From Pannonibacter indicus (GTDB lineage: Bacteria; Pseudomonadota; Alphaproteobacteria; Rhizobiales; Stappiaceae), in the NCBI RefSeq assembly GCF_001418225.1, contig NZ_LIPT01000002.1, forward strand, positions 1 to 64,000: DNA of 64,000 nucleotides, read 5' to 3'. Positions within the stretch are counted from its first letter, which is position 1. Each line of letters begins with the position of its first letter. The position numbers and the translations under genes were made by a program. This document shows positions 19,245-28,456 of this stretch, one piece after another. Below the pieces are notes generated by a model. The model was given only the letters and a program-made list of their open reading frames with translations, had not been told where the DNA came from and did no database searches.

Positions 19245-20113
19245 GCGCCTGATCCTGCCGCCTGCTGCGGACCACTGGACGGGCTCAGCGGATCAGAGAC
19301 GAGCGCCCGCCCCGCCATGGCGCCAATCCAGTCGAGCCCCTCGCGCAGGCGCACCACTTCGCCGATACAGACGATGGCGGGCGGCTCCAGCCCCTCGGCG
19401 TCGGCATCCTGCGCACAGCGGCCCAGCGCTGTCACCAGAACCTTCTGGTCCGGCTGCGACGCATTGCACACGATAGCCACAGGCTCATCCACAGACCGCC
19501 CACAGGCTATCAGCGCCTGCGAAATCTCCGGAAGATGCTTCATCGCCATATACATGATGATCACCGGCGAGCCTTCGGCAATGCCCTTCCAGTTGATCGA
19601 CTCCGGCGCAAGGCCCGTCTGGTCGTGCCCGGTCAGGAAGGTGACCGCCTGATTGGTGTCGCGGTGTGTGGCCGGAATGCCCGCATAGGCCAGGCCGCCA
19701 ATGCCGGCGGTGATGCCGGGAATGATGCGGAAAGGCACATGCGCGCCGGCAAGGCCCAGTGCCTCCTCCCCGCCCCGGCCAAAGACGAAAGGATCGCCGC
19801 CCTTCAGCCGCAGCACCCGTTTGCCCTCGCGGGCAATTTCAATCAAACGCAGGGTGATGTCGCGCTGCTTTGGGCTCGGCTTGCCGCCGCGCTTGCCGGC
19901 ATATTCCAGCAAGGCGCCGGGCCGGGCGAAATCGAGGATGCTGGTATCAACCAGCGCATCATAGATCACCGCGTCGGCCTGCCGCAGTCCGTTGAGGGCG
20001 TGAAGCGTCAGAAGCCCCGGATCGCCGGGGCCGGCACCCGCCAGCCACACCCAGCCGGGCTCGAAAACCGGAAGGGCAAGCGGCAGCACAAGGGATGTGG
20101 CAGAACGTGTCAT
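19241..20113 (-). CDS. cobA: Uroporphyrinogen-III C-methyltransferase
   Basis: 290 residues of the SUMT (CobA/CysG C-terminal) family: VWLAGAGPGDPGLLTLHAL, the ADAVIYDALVD motif, then KRGGKPSPKQRDI, VLRLKGGDPFVFGRGGEEA and the C-terminal PAIVCIGEVVRLR. It methylates uroporphyrinogen III at C2 and C7 to give precorrin-2, the first committed step to cobalamin (and siroheme). The N-terminus is about 20 residues longer than the core domain. It is coupled to cobB. I found no cobalamin riboswitch in the 128 bases upstream. Confidence 0.94.
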   Translation of the reverse strand: MTRSATSLVLPLALPVFEPGWVWLAGAGPGDPGLLTLHALNGLRQADAVIYDALVDTSILDFARPGALLEYAGKRGGKPSPKQRDITLRLIEIAREGKRVLRLKGGDPFVFGRGGEEALGLAGAHVPFRIIPGITAGIGGLAYAGIPATHRDTNQAVTFLTGHDQTGLAPESINWKGIAEGSPVIIMYMAMKHLPEISQALIACGRSVDEPVAIVCNASQPDQKVLVTALGRCAQDADAEGLEPPAIVCIGEVVRLREGLDWIGAMAGRALVSDPLSPSSGPQQAAGSGA

Positions 20114-20241
20114 GCCCCCGTTCTACCCGCCTTGCCGCCAGCGGCCAAGCCGGATGCACCGGCCTCCGCCGAATGTCTGATGCAGCGGCCACAGATGGCC
20201 GTGCGGAAGACCTTGCGCTCTCGTGCGAACCGGAGTGGGCG

Positions 20242-21051
20242 TTACAGCAGGGGCCTGGCCCGGCCACCCGGCCGGTCACGGCGGGCTTCGGCGCGCAGCC
20301 GCAAGACAGCAGAAAGGAAACGGTAGATGCCGACCGTGTAGCGCTTGCCCAGGCGGCGCGGCTCCTGCATCAGGCGGAAAAGCCACTCGAGACCCGCAGC
20401 CTGAAGAAAGCGCGGCGCCCGCACCACTTCCCCGGACAGGAAATCGAACAGCGCTCCAACACCGATGCAGATGGTCGGATTAAGCTTGTCCCGGTTCTCG
20501 ACAATGAAGCGTTCCTGCACCGGATTTCCCATGCCGACGAGCAGCAGGTCCACATTGGCGGCGTTGATCCGCGCAATGACCGCATCCCTGTCTTCACGTG
20601 CGAAGTAGCCGTCATGGAAACCTGCGACGTGATGCTGCGGGTAATGCGCAGCAATATACTCTGCCGCTCCTGCCACCGAACTCGGCTTTGCTCCCAGCAG
20701 ATAGATCCGCAAGGGCAGCCCAATGTTCTCCAGAATCGCGGGCACAAGGTCGGTGCCGTTGAGATTTTCCGGGAACGCCTTGCCCGTGATGGCACGCGCA
20801 GCAATGTCTACGCCGATCCCGTCATTGAACAGCGTCATGCGGGATAAGATCTCCGCATATTCCGGATGATCAAGAGCCTGCAGGACCGTGTGCGCGTTGC
20901 AGATGGCGACATCCATCTTGATCCGCAACAACAGGGATGTGCGCAGCATATCAATGGCCTGCGCGCGTGATAATCTATTGATACCAAGCGGACCAATTTG
21001 CGCGACCCCAGCCCCCAAAGGCATCCCCAAGGTCAATTCAGGCATCAACAT
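20242..21051 (-). CDS. WecG/TagA/CpsF-family glycosyltransferase
   Basis: 269 residues. FNDGIGVDIAARAITGKAFP, then LNGTDLVP, IYLLGAKPSSVAGAAEYIA and VDLLLVGMGNPVQERFIVEN are the family signatures (GT26). These enzymes add UDP-activated aminomannuronate or a similar sugar to an undecaprenyl-linked acceptor during surface polysaccharide synthesis. It is divergent from the GumC-like gene and is probably the left border of the exopolysaccharide locus. The C-terminal Arg-rich tail resembles membrane-associating tails in this family. Confidence 0.88.
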   Translation of the reverse strand: MLMPELTLGMPLGAGVAQIGPLGINRLSRAQAIDMLRTSLLLRIKMDVAICNAHTVLQALDHPEYAEILSRMTLFNDGIGVDIAARAITGKAFPENLNGTDLVPAILENIGLPLRIYLLGAKPSSVAGAAEYIAAHYPQHHVAGFHDGYFAREDRDAVIARINAANVDLLLVGMGNPVQERFIVENRDKLNPTICIGVGALFDFLSGEVVRAPRFLQAAGLEWLFRLMQEPRRLGKRYTVGIYRFLSAVLRLRAEARRDRPGGRARPLL

Positions 21052-21380
21052 CCCCAGCGCCCCACATCAACAGAGTTTTGCATGAGGGAAACTGGCTAAA
21101 ACAACTCAACAACGCCTTAACTCCCAAGACAAAGGCATTTTATAGATTACCGGCCGTCAACGCCACCCCAAGAATTCTTACATTCTCGTCATGGTTTCAT
21201 TTACCATGATGCTCCGGCCCGTTTGAAAACGCTAGGGCAGCCTCAATCCGGGATAGTGCCGCATTTTCCAAATGTTAATCATATCTCTTCATCTTTCCTA
21301 ACATTACGGCACGGGCATGCCCGTTGCCCCGGTCAGCTCCAGAGGTTTGCCGCCCATCGCCCCGCCAACGGTTTTCAGTC
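21052..21380. promoter_or_regulatory. Divergent promoter region of the exopolysaccharide locus with an inverted repeat at 21189-21209
   Basis: This 329-base gap between divergent genes is much richer in A/T than its surroundings. It contains a perfect inverted repeat TCATGGT-N7-ACCATGA (21189-21209), a plausible dimeric regulator site, about 170 bases ahead of the GumC-like start. No RNA gene was recognised here. Exact -35/-10 elements are not confidently placed. Confidence 0.45.
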
Positions 21381-23393
21381 ATGGTTGAAGTTTCTGACAT
21401 TCCGGCAATTCTCGCGCGCCGCCTGCGGTGGATCATTGTTGTTCCCGTGCTGCTGACCGGCTTGGCTGTGCTTTTCGCGCTGACGCGCGCTCCGGCCTAC
21501 ACGGCGTCGGCCGAACTTCTCGTGGAACCGCCGAGCCTGCAGATCCTTGGACGGGAATTCTCCGGCCGGGAAGGCGCATCACCTCTCGAGGGTTTCGATG
21601 TGGACAGCCAGGCCTTCGTGCTGATGTCCACCCCGGTTCTTGACCGGGTGGTGACTTCGCTTGAACTGGAAAATGATCCGGCCTTCTCCGGCAAGGGGTT
21701 GCGGCAGACCTTGCTGCCTTTCCTGTTTTCCGCACCCGATCCGGCCGGACGGCGGATGGCGGTGATCGAGGCGCTGCGCAAGCGGCTGCAGGTGCAGCGG
21801 ATCGAGAAGACCTTCATCTTCCAGATCGCGGCGACACATCCCAACCGGGACCGTGCTGCCGACATTGCCAATGCCACAGCTGCGGCCTATCTGGCGGAAG
21901 CCGCCAAGGCCCGCGCGGAAGGCTTCCAGCGCACCAGCCAGTCGCTGAAGACGCAGGCCGACCAGCTGCAGGCGCAGGTGCAGCAGGCCGAGGCTGCGGT
22001 GGAAAAATACCGCGCCGACAATGGCCTGATCTCCACCACGCAGGGCGGCCTTGTGGTGGACCAGCAGCTGCAGGATCTCAACACCCAGCTGACCCAGGCA
22101 CGGGTGGACCTGGAAAAGGCCAAGAACACCTTCGAGCTGATCCGCCGCCTGAGCCCCTCCGACATTGAGGCGGGAGCCATTCCGGTGGATATGGCCAACA
22201 CGGTGCTGAGCTCGCTTCGGGTGCAATATGCGAACCTTGCCGAGCAGGAGGCCCGCGCTTCGACAACACTGGGCGCCAATCATCCGCAGATGCGTGAGAT
22301 CGCGGCGCAGATGCAGAACACCCGCCGCCAGATCTCGGATGAGCTGTCCCGCGTGCAGCGCAACATCCGTAGCGACTTTGAGCGGGCGCAGGCCAATCTC
22401 AACGGACTTGAGGCCCAGATCGATCAGCTGAAATCCGCCAATTCCACCCAGAGCCGGGCGCAGATCGAACTGCGGCAGCTGGAGGCGGAGGCCGATACCC
22501 GCCGGGGCGTCTATCAGCTTTTCCTGAAGCGCGCGCAGGAACTGGCCGAACAGCAGAACGTGACGGCCACCAATTCCCGCATCCTTTCCGCTGCCCAGCC
22601 GCCGCTTTCGGCCAATGGGCCGTCTTCCGTGCTCATCATCGCCGCTGCAGCGATCTTTGGGCTTGTGCTGTCCGCAGGCGGAGCTGTTGGTGCCGAGATC
22701 GTCAGCGGGCGGCTCAACTCCGAGCGGGACCTCGTGGACAGGACCGGCGCTCCCGTCCTCACAAACCTGCCGGTTCTTGCAGCCGCCCCCGCGCGCAAGC
22801 TTCTGGGAAAAAATAGTGGCAGCAAGCCTCTTGCCTTGCGCAACGAGGCGCAGATGGGCATGACCCGTGTTGCCTATGCCCTGCGCTATGCCCTGTCGGA
22901 AGAGCTTCCCGCCAATATTCTCATCCTGCGCACCTCCGACATGCTGGACACCCGCCCCGTCGCCCGGGGCATCGCCGAGGCGCTGCACGAGATGAACGAG
23001 GATGTGCTGCTGGCCCAGGCCCTGCCGCAGTCAGAACAGGGCACGCCGGACGACCGGCCCAAGCCGCGCAAGGACGATCTGGCCAGAACAACCGGTGAGT
23101 CACCGGGACGCAATGCCGCCCTGTCGCGCTATCTCAGCGTCGAACGGGTCAATGAGCGGCGCAAATACGCCGGCCCCGCCTCGCTGATGGACGAAGGCCA
23201 GGATTTCCTGCTGATCGACTGCGGCCCGTCCGAGAGCAATCCGATCCTGCCGGTGCTTCTGAAGAACTGCGATGCCATCGTGCTGGTGAGCCAGCTGGGC
23301 GCCACGCGGATGGCGGACCTCGACCGGGTGCTCGCCTATATCCAACCCTGGCAGGACCGGGTGATCGGCAATGTCGTCCTTGAAGCGGCCTGA
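21381..23393 (+). CDS. GumC/Wzz-type exopolysaccharide co-polymerase with degenerate kinase-like C-terminus
   Basis: 670 residues. Layout: first membrane helix (RLRWIIVVPVLLTGLAVLFA), Wzz domain (SAELLVEPPSLQILGREF), a long periplasmic coiled coil (~200-400; repeated QLQAQVQQAEAAVEKYRADN-like heptads), second membrane helix (VLIIAAAAIFGLVLSAGGAV), then a cytoplasmic part of ~190 residues resembling a BY-kinase. There DFLLIDCGPSESN resembles Walker A', but the segment where a P-loop GEGKS should stand reads RTSDMLDTRPVARG, so ATP binding is doubtful. The ATG at 21381 is chosen because it directly precedes the conserved region; its ribosome binding site is weak. It overlaps the next gene by 23 bases. 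Confidence 0.85.
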   Translation: MVEVSDIPAILARRLRWIIVVPVLLTGLAVLFALTRAPAYTASAELLVEPPSLQILGREFSGREGASPLEGFDVDSQAFVLMSTPVLDRVVTSLELENDPAFSGKGLRQTLLPFLFSAPDPAGRRMAVIEALRKRLQVQRIEKTFIFQIAATHPNRDRAADIANATAAAYLAEAAKARAEGFQRTSQSLKTQADQLQAQVQQAEAAVEKYRADNGLISTTQGGLVVDQQLQDLNTQLTQARVDLEKAKNTFELIRRLSPSDIEAGAIPVDMANTVLSSLRVQYANLAEQEARASTTLGANHPQMREIAAQMQNTRRQISDELSRVQRNIRSDFERAQANLNGLEAQIDQLKSANSTQSRAQIELRQLEAEADTRRGVYQLFLKRAQELAEQQNVTATNSRILSAAQPPLSANGPSSVLIIAAAAIFGLVLSAGGAVGAEIVSGRLNSERDLVDRTGAPVLTNLPVLAAAPARKLLGKNSGSKPLALRNEAQMGMTRVAYALRYALSEELPANILILRTSDMLDTRPVARGIAEALHEMNEDVLLAQALPQSEQGTPDDRPKPRKDDLARTTGESPGRNAALSRYLSVERVNERRKYAGPASLMDEGQDFLLIDCGPSESNPILPVLLKNCDAIVLVSQLGATRMADLDRVLAYIQPWQDRVIGNVVLEAA

Positions 23394-24747
23394 GAGAACG
23401 GCGCACACCCGTTTCCGCCTGCCCCCGGCTGGTGCAAGGGCGCTGCCTGCACGTCCGCAGGAGCGCAGCCCCGCCTGGCTGATGGCCGTCTATGCGGTCA
23501 TCTTCGGCACGCTGATCTTCAACCTTGGTCTTGCCTTCATCAACACCAGGGTGATGGGCATCTCGCAGAACCATGTGGTGCTGAGCGAGCTGCTGCTGAC
23601 CGTCTGCGCCCTGCTGCTGGCCATGACACGCCGGGCAAACCTCTATGTGGTCATCGGCGTCTATCTGGCCTACATGCTGATGATCATGGCCCTGCGCGGG
23701 GTCATTGATCCCAAATCGGTGCGCGATGCGCTGGTGCCGGTGATTTTCTATTTTCTGGGCCGCCAGATCCATGACATCCGGCAGGTGGACCGGCTGGTGC
23801 TCTGGTCGGCCCTGCTCGTCATCACCGTTGGCCTGATCGAGTACCTGTTCCTCGACCTGTTTCTCCAGAACATCAACATCTTCGACTATTACGTCGCCCG
23901 TGGAACCATCACCGCAGACAGCAATTTCCTCGGTGAGGACAGCCCCCTGTTCCACAGCGGCGTGCGGCTGGGCGGGCGCAACTTCTTTGCCTTTCTTGGC
24001 ACCCACCGTGTTTCGTCGGTGTTCCTGGAACCGGTGTCGATGGGCAACTTCGGTGCCTTTCTCGTCATGTGGGCCGTGTTCCGGCAGGACATGCAGGGCC
24101 GTCTGCTGCTGTTTGCCCTAGCCTTTGCAGCGATCATCCTGGGCGATGCCCGCTTCGGCATGTTCGTGTCGCTGAGCTTCTTCCTCATCGCCCCGCTCAA
24201 CCGCATCACCCCGCGCGCCGTGCTGGTGGCAGCGCCCATCCTGATCGTGCTGCTGCTCATCATTTATGCCGCTGCCAGCAACAGGCTCGGCTGGGACGAC
24301 ACGCTGACAGGCCGCTGGCTCTACTCTGGCCAGTTGCTGATGAAGCTGGACTGGAAGGGCATTCTCGGCATCTCGACCGTACAAACCTATCTGTCCGACA
24401 GCGGCTATGCCTTTGCCCTGTTCCAGACAGGGGCCATCGGGCTTCTGGGCCTTTGGGTGCTCTATGTCTACGCCCCGGCCGAATCGGATGCGGGCTGGCG
24501 CTTCAAGGTGCTGATGGCCGCCTACATCTGCCTGCTGATGATCGTGTCCTACTCGCTTTCGACCATCAAGACCGGCGGCCTGCTCTGGCTCTGCGCCGGG
24601 GCCGCCGATGCCTGGAACGGCAAGCACCCTGCCGGAGCCAGCCGCCTTGCCCAGCCCGCCCTGTTCCGCCGCCGCACGCGGCCTCACCCCGCCGTCCCCA
24701 GCCGCTGGAAACTTCCGCCGGGCTTCGACAGGGGGCGCCGGGCCTGA
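23371..24747 (+). CDS. Polytopic membrane protein, O-antigen ligase/polymerase-like
   Basis: 458 residues with 10-12 predicted membrane helices, for example WLMAVYAVIFGTLIFNLGLA, VVLSELLLTVCALLLAMTRR and VLVAAPILIVLLLIIYAAAS. A large loop between helices around residues 160-210 and the overall pattern fit Wzy-type polymerases of exopolysaccharide loci, which have little sequence conservation. The start overlaps the end of the GumC-like gene, indicating coupled expression. The C-terminal tail is Arg/Pro-rich and cytoplasmic. Polymerase versus other membrane role is inference from context. Confidence 0.68.
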   Translation: MSSLKRPERTAHTRFRLPPAGARALPARPQERSPAWLMAVYAVIFGTLIFNLGLAFINTRVMGISQNHVVLSELLLTVCALLLAMTRRANLYVVIGVYLAYMLMIMALRGVIDPKSVRDALVPVIFYFLGRQIHDIRQVDRLVLWSALLVITVGLIEYLFLDLFLQNINIFDYYVARGTITADSNFLGEDSPLFHSGVRLGGRNFFAFLGTHRVSSVFLEPVSMGNFGAFLVMWAVFRQDMQGRLLLFALAFAAIILGDARFGMFVSLSFFLIAPLNRITPRAVLVAAPILIVLLLIIYAAASNRLGWDDTLTGRWLYSGQLLMKLDWKGILGISTVQTYLSDSGYAFALFQTGAIGLLGLWVLYVYAPAESDAGWRFKVLMAAYICLLMIVSYSLSTIKTGGLLWLCAGAADAWNGKHPAGASRLAQPALFRRRTRPHPAVPSRWKLPPGFDRGRRA

Positions 24748-24758
24748 CCGGCCTTACA

Positions 24759-25916
24759 TCAAGTCAACCTCAGGGCATCCGCATAGAGCCGTTCATAGGC
24801 GGCCGCCGTTCCAGCCCAGCCGTGCTGCGCCGCCGAGGCAATGGCCGCCTGACGCTGAGCCGAAGGATCTGCCGTCAACGCCGCCCATGCCTCTTCCACC
24901 GCCTGCGCCGCCTTGGCCGGATCGCCAAAGCCGGCAAGTCGGACCATCGGATGCTTGCGGGCGAGCGAAACGAAGGCCGTATTGGGCTCCACCACCGGCA
25001 GGAGACCGGCACTCAGCCCCTCGATCATGGCAACGCCGAAGCCCTCGTAATTCGAGGCGCTGACGAACAGGCTGCAACGGCCCATCACCTCGCGGATACG
25101 GGTGTTGGACGGATTGCAGTGCAGCGACACCGCAGCTTCAAGCCCGCGCTCCGCGATCATGCAGCGCACATCCGCCTCGCTCCAGTCCGAGCCGCTGCCC
25201 GCGATGTGCAGATGCCACGCACCGTCTTTTGCCGCCAGCACTTTCATCATGTCGAGCAGCGCATCAAGCCGCTTGTTGTGGGAGAAGCGGCCGATGGTCA
25301 TCAGCCCCTTCACCGGCACGGGCGAGGCGGCGCCGCCGAATTTTTCCAGATCCGCCGCATTCTCGATCAGCCGCACGCGGGAATGTGCAATGCGGGCGAA
25401 GGTGGCCAGATCGCTTTCGCTGCAGCAGGCAATGCCCCGGTAACGGCTGGCGGAAAGCCGCGTGACGGTATTGAACCAGAGCGTCTTCAGCCGCTTGTGA
25501 TCGGCGGTATGAAAGAAGCCGCCGTGGGTGGTCGCCACCATCGGTGTACGGCGGAAAGGCGATGTCCAGGCAAGGCTGTCGAAGAAGAAATCGACCGCAT
25601 GCACGTGGATGAGATCGGCTTCGCCAAGCTCTGCAAAGACGGACGGGGCCAGCGGATAGCGCGGCGAGCCCCGGAACGGGATGCGCCGCACCTCGAAGCC
25701 GTCGATCGTCTCCTTCGCTGGCAGCAGGCGGTCCGGCTCTATGAACAGGCGGTTCAGCGTCACCACTTTCACCCGGCCAAAGCGCCCAATCTGGCGGCCG
25801 GCGAGATTGCGCACCACATCCTCCAGCCCGCCGATCATCGGGTAGAACTGGCGCACCACGTGCACGATGGTCTTGCCTGCGAAAGGCGAGACAGGTTCGG
25901 GAAGCGGTGCCGTCAT
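24759..25916 (-). CDS. Family 4 glycosyltransferase
   Basis: 385 residues with a GT-B fold. The N-terminal HVVRQFYPMIGGLEDVVRNL is the glycine-rich acceptor-side loop; VKGLMTIGRFSHNKRLDALL starts the donor domain and FVSASNYEGFGVAMIEGLSA is the E-x7-E signature of GT4 enzymes. It should transfer a sugar to the growing repeat unit. Its start overlaps the deacetylase stop by four bases, so the two form a minus-strand pair inside an otherwise plus-strand locus. Confidence 0.88.
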   Translation of the reverse strand: MTAPLPEPVSPFAGKTIVHVVRQFYPMIGGLEDVVRNLAGRQIGRFGRVKVVTLNRLFIEPDRLLPAKETIDGFEVRRIPFRGSPRYPLAPSVFAELGEADLIHVHAVDFFFDSLAWTSPFRRTPMVATTHGGFFHTADHKRLKTLWFNTVTRLSASRYRGIACCSESDLATFARIAHSRVRLIENAADLEKFGGAASPVPVKGLMTIGRFSHNKRLDALLDMMKVLAAKDGAWHLHIAGSGSDWSEADVRCMIAERGLEAAVSLHCNPSNTRIREVMGRCSLFVSASNYEGFGVAMIEGLSAGLLPVVEPNTAFVSLARKHPMVRLAGFGDPAKAAQAVEEAWAALTADPSAQRQAAIASAAQHGWAGTAAAYERLYADALRLT

Positions 25917-26998
25917 GAAGAAGGTCCTGAGGTTGGGTGCGTATTGGCGGCAGGCTCGCCCCAGCCGCTGCGCAGGGCACGGAACACACCATGGGCACCG
26001 CTGAGCGCCTGCGGCACGGTATGCGCGGCGAACTCGCCATTCTGCCGCGGCCAGAGCCAGCGCGCCTGCGCATGTTGCGGAAAGAGGCAGCCCGGCTCGG
26101 TGGTTACCGCGCCATGGAAGCCAAGCCTGCGCAGGATCTCCGCCTCCCGGGTGCCGCTGATCGACGGCGCCCCATAGGGATAGGCAAACCAGCGGACCTC
26201 ACGGCCCAGCAAGGCTTCGAGATGCGTCTTGTTGGCGGCGATGTCCGCCTCCACGTCCGCCTCTGCAAGCAGCGCCAGCGCCCGGTGAGTGGTGGTATGG
26301 GCACCGATCTCGACGAGCGGGTGCCGGTCGATGGCCTTCACCTCGTCCGTCGTCATCGCCAGCCGGTCCACGAGGCCCGGCATGTCCAGCCCATGGGCGG
26401 CAAAGACATCCGGCAGCAAGGCGGCTCTGGCAAAGTCAGCCCAGACCCAGGCGGTCATATGCTCCAGCGCCGCTGCCTTTTCAGCCCGGGTACGGCTCTC
26501 GATGATCTGCCCCATGGGCTCGATGGCGAGCCTGTCATGGTGCAATGCCAGTTCGCGCAGGCCCAGCCACCAGGCATTGACGGAGCGGTTGAGCATATCC
26601 GTTGGCACGAAGATGGTGGCAGATGCCCCGTGGCGTTCCATCACCGGCAGGGCCAGTTCCACGTTGGAGCGGTAGCCATCATCAAAGGTCAGCGCAGCGA
26701 AAGGGCGCGTATCGCCTGTCTCAAGCCGCCGCTGTGCCTCGTCCAGCGTGACGAACGCGCGGCCCTGTCGCTGAAGTCCGGCAAGGATGGCTTCGAAATC
26801 ATCGATCCGGCAGCCATGCCCCAGCGTCTGTGCACTGTCGCGGACGAATTCGTGGAACATCAGCACCACGCCGCTGCCGCCATAACGCCGCCCGACAACG
26901 GCATCCAGGCCAAGGCCATGCAGAAGGCGCGCGGTTCCCGAGAGAACCGACGCCCTGATCCTCGCCTTCAGGGGAATGCCGGGCACCACTGGTGTCAT
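25913..26998 (-). CDS. Polysaccharide deacetylase (CE4/NodB-type)
   Basis: 361 residues. Catalytic motif 1 ALTFDDGYRSNVELALPVM (TFDDG at residues 104-108) and motif 2 EIGAHTTTHRALALL (H-x3-H) give the Asp/His/His metal site, and VRWFAYPYGAPSISG is the R-x-F-R-Y/P-Y-like motif 3. It probably removes acetyl groups from an N-acetylated sugar of the exopolysaccharide. There is no clear signal peptide, so it may act on the lipid-linked repeat unit in the cytoplasm. It is coupled to the GT4 gene downstream. Confidence 0.88.
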   Translation of the reverse strand: MTPVVPGIPLKARIRASVLSGTARLLHGLGLDAVVGRRYGGSGVVLMFHEFVRDSAQTLGHGCRIDDFEAILAGLQRQGRAFVTLDEAQRRLETGDTRPFAALTFDDGYRSNVELALPVMERHGASATIFVPTDMLNRSVNAWWLGLRELALHHDRLAIEPMGQIIESRTRAEKAAALEHMTAWVWADFARAALLPDVFAAHGLDMPGLVDRLAMTTDEVKAIDRHPLVEIGAHTTTHRALALLAEADVEADIAANKTHLEALLGREVRWFAYPYGAPSISGTREAEILRRLGFHGAVTTEPGCLFPQHAQARWLWPRQNGEFAAHTVPQALSGAHGVFRALRSGWGEPAANTHPTSGPSS

Positions 26999-27223
26999 GA
27001 GGGCCTGTTTCCGTTTCCGATCTGCCGCTTCCAGCTGCTGCCGTCATCTCAAGGCGACAATCGCACAGCTGTTTTAACAAGGGCTTGATCAAATCCGTCT
27101 TTACCGCAGGGTCAGATTTGACCAATACGGCGGCGTAATCGTGTCTGCTCTGCGGCTGACCTTACGTTTCCTCAAGACTCCTCGGCTATCAAGGACCAAC
27201 CGCAACGACGACGAGCCCAGACT

Positions 27224-28456
27224 ATGCGCATCCTGATGGCCTGTGCCGCCTTCCCCCCCAACCTGCCCGGAGGAGCCCAGACGTCCTCCTTCATGCTGGC
27301 GAAGATGCTGCAGTCGCAGGGAGCGGACCTGACCGTCGTCAATGTGGGCGACACGGATGCGGAGGAAGAGGTGTCCGGCATCCGGGTGCACCGGATCGCC
27401 AGCCCGAATGTCTATTGGGACTACATGAAGCGCAAGGCCGGCTGGAAGAAGCCGGTCTGGCATGCCCTTGAAAACGGCAATCCCTTCGCATTTTTGGCCA
27501 TGCGCCGGCAGATTGCGCGCACGCAGCCTGATCTGTTTCTGACCGTCAGCATCGAGAATATCAATGTGGCGAGCTGGGCAGCGGCGAAGATGGCAGGCCT
27601 GCCTGTGGTGCATACGGCCTTCAATTCCTTCCTGATCTGCTGGAATTCGGTGATGCAGAAGCGGTCGGAAAACTGCGCGCGCCAGTGTACCAGCTGCAAG
27701 CTGAGCTCTCTGGGCAAGCGCGGCTTCACCCGCTTTGTCGACGGGGTGGTGGGCGAGTCGCAGGACGTGCTGGACCGGCACCGGCTGGAGGGCTATTTCC
27801 CCAACGCGGAAATGCGCCGCATCCCCGCCGTTCTGCCCGGACTGCAGGCCTCTGCGCCGCGCCCCTTCCCGCAAGAACGGCCGCTCAGGGTCGGCTTTCT
27901 GGGGCTGCACAGCCACTTCAAGGGCCTTGCCTATCTCGCTGATGCCGCCCGCCTGCTGGCGGACAACCGGAGCATCGAGTTCCACATCGCAGGGGAAGGT
28001 GCATGCCGGGACAATTACGCGGCAGAAGTGCGCAGCCGGTTTCCCGAACACAATACGGTGTTTCACGGTTGGGTGAAGGCGGACGAGTTCCTTGCAGGCA
28101 TCGACGTTCTGGCCTATCCGTCCATCGGGCGCGAGGCCTTCGGCCGGTCATCGATCGAAGCCTTTGCCCATGCCATTCCTGTCATTTCGACCAATATAGG
28201 CGGCGTGGCCGAAAACATCGTAGATGGGGTCAATGGGTTCCATGTGCCGCCAGCCGATGCGGCCGCCCTCAAGGAGGCAATCCTGAAAACTGCTGCTTGT
28301 GCAGACCGCTATGCCGCGCTGAGTGCAGGCGCGCTGGCCGCTGCCCGAACATATCTGCCTGAGGTGATCGGACCGCAGTTCAGCGGCTTCCTGGAGCATA
28401 TCCGCAGGCGCAAAACAGCGGCCGCACCGGTGTTGAAAGAGGCCGACGCCGAATGA
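27224..28456 (+). CDS. Family 4 glycosyltransferase with Cys-rich insert
   Basis: 410 residues, GT-B fold. MRILMACAAFPPNLPGGAQT is the N-terminal loop; PLRVGFLGLHSHFKGLAYLA opens the donor domain and IGREAFGRSSIEAFAHAIPV is the GT4 E-x7-E segment. An unusual element near residues 146-165 contains Cys in the pattern ENCARQCTSCKLSS, a CxxxCxxC cluster that could bind metal. It overlaps the flippase gene by four bases. Donor and acceptor are unknown. Confidence 0.87.
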   Translation: MRILMACAAFPPNLPGGAQTSSFMLAKMLQSQGADLTVVNVGDTDAEEEVSGIRVHRIASPNVYWDYMKRKAGWKKPVWHALENGNPFAFLAMRRQIARTQPDLFLTVSIENINVASWAAAKMAGLPVVHTAFNSFLICWNSVMQKRSENCARQCTSCKLSSLGKRGFTRFVDGVVGESQDVLDRHRLEGYFPNAEMRRIPAVLPGLQASAPRPFPQERPLRVGFLGLHSHFKGLAYLADAARLLADNRSIEFHIAGEGACRDNYAAEVRSRFPEHNTVFHGWVKADEFLAGIDVLAYPSIGREAFGRSSIEAFAHAIPVISTNIGGVAENIVDGVNGFHVPPADAAALKEAILKTAACADRYAALSAGALAAARTYLPEVIGPQFSGFLEHIRRRKTAAAPVLKEADAE

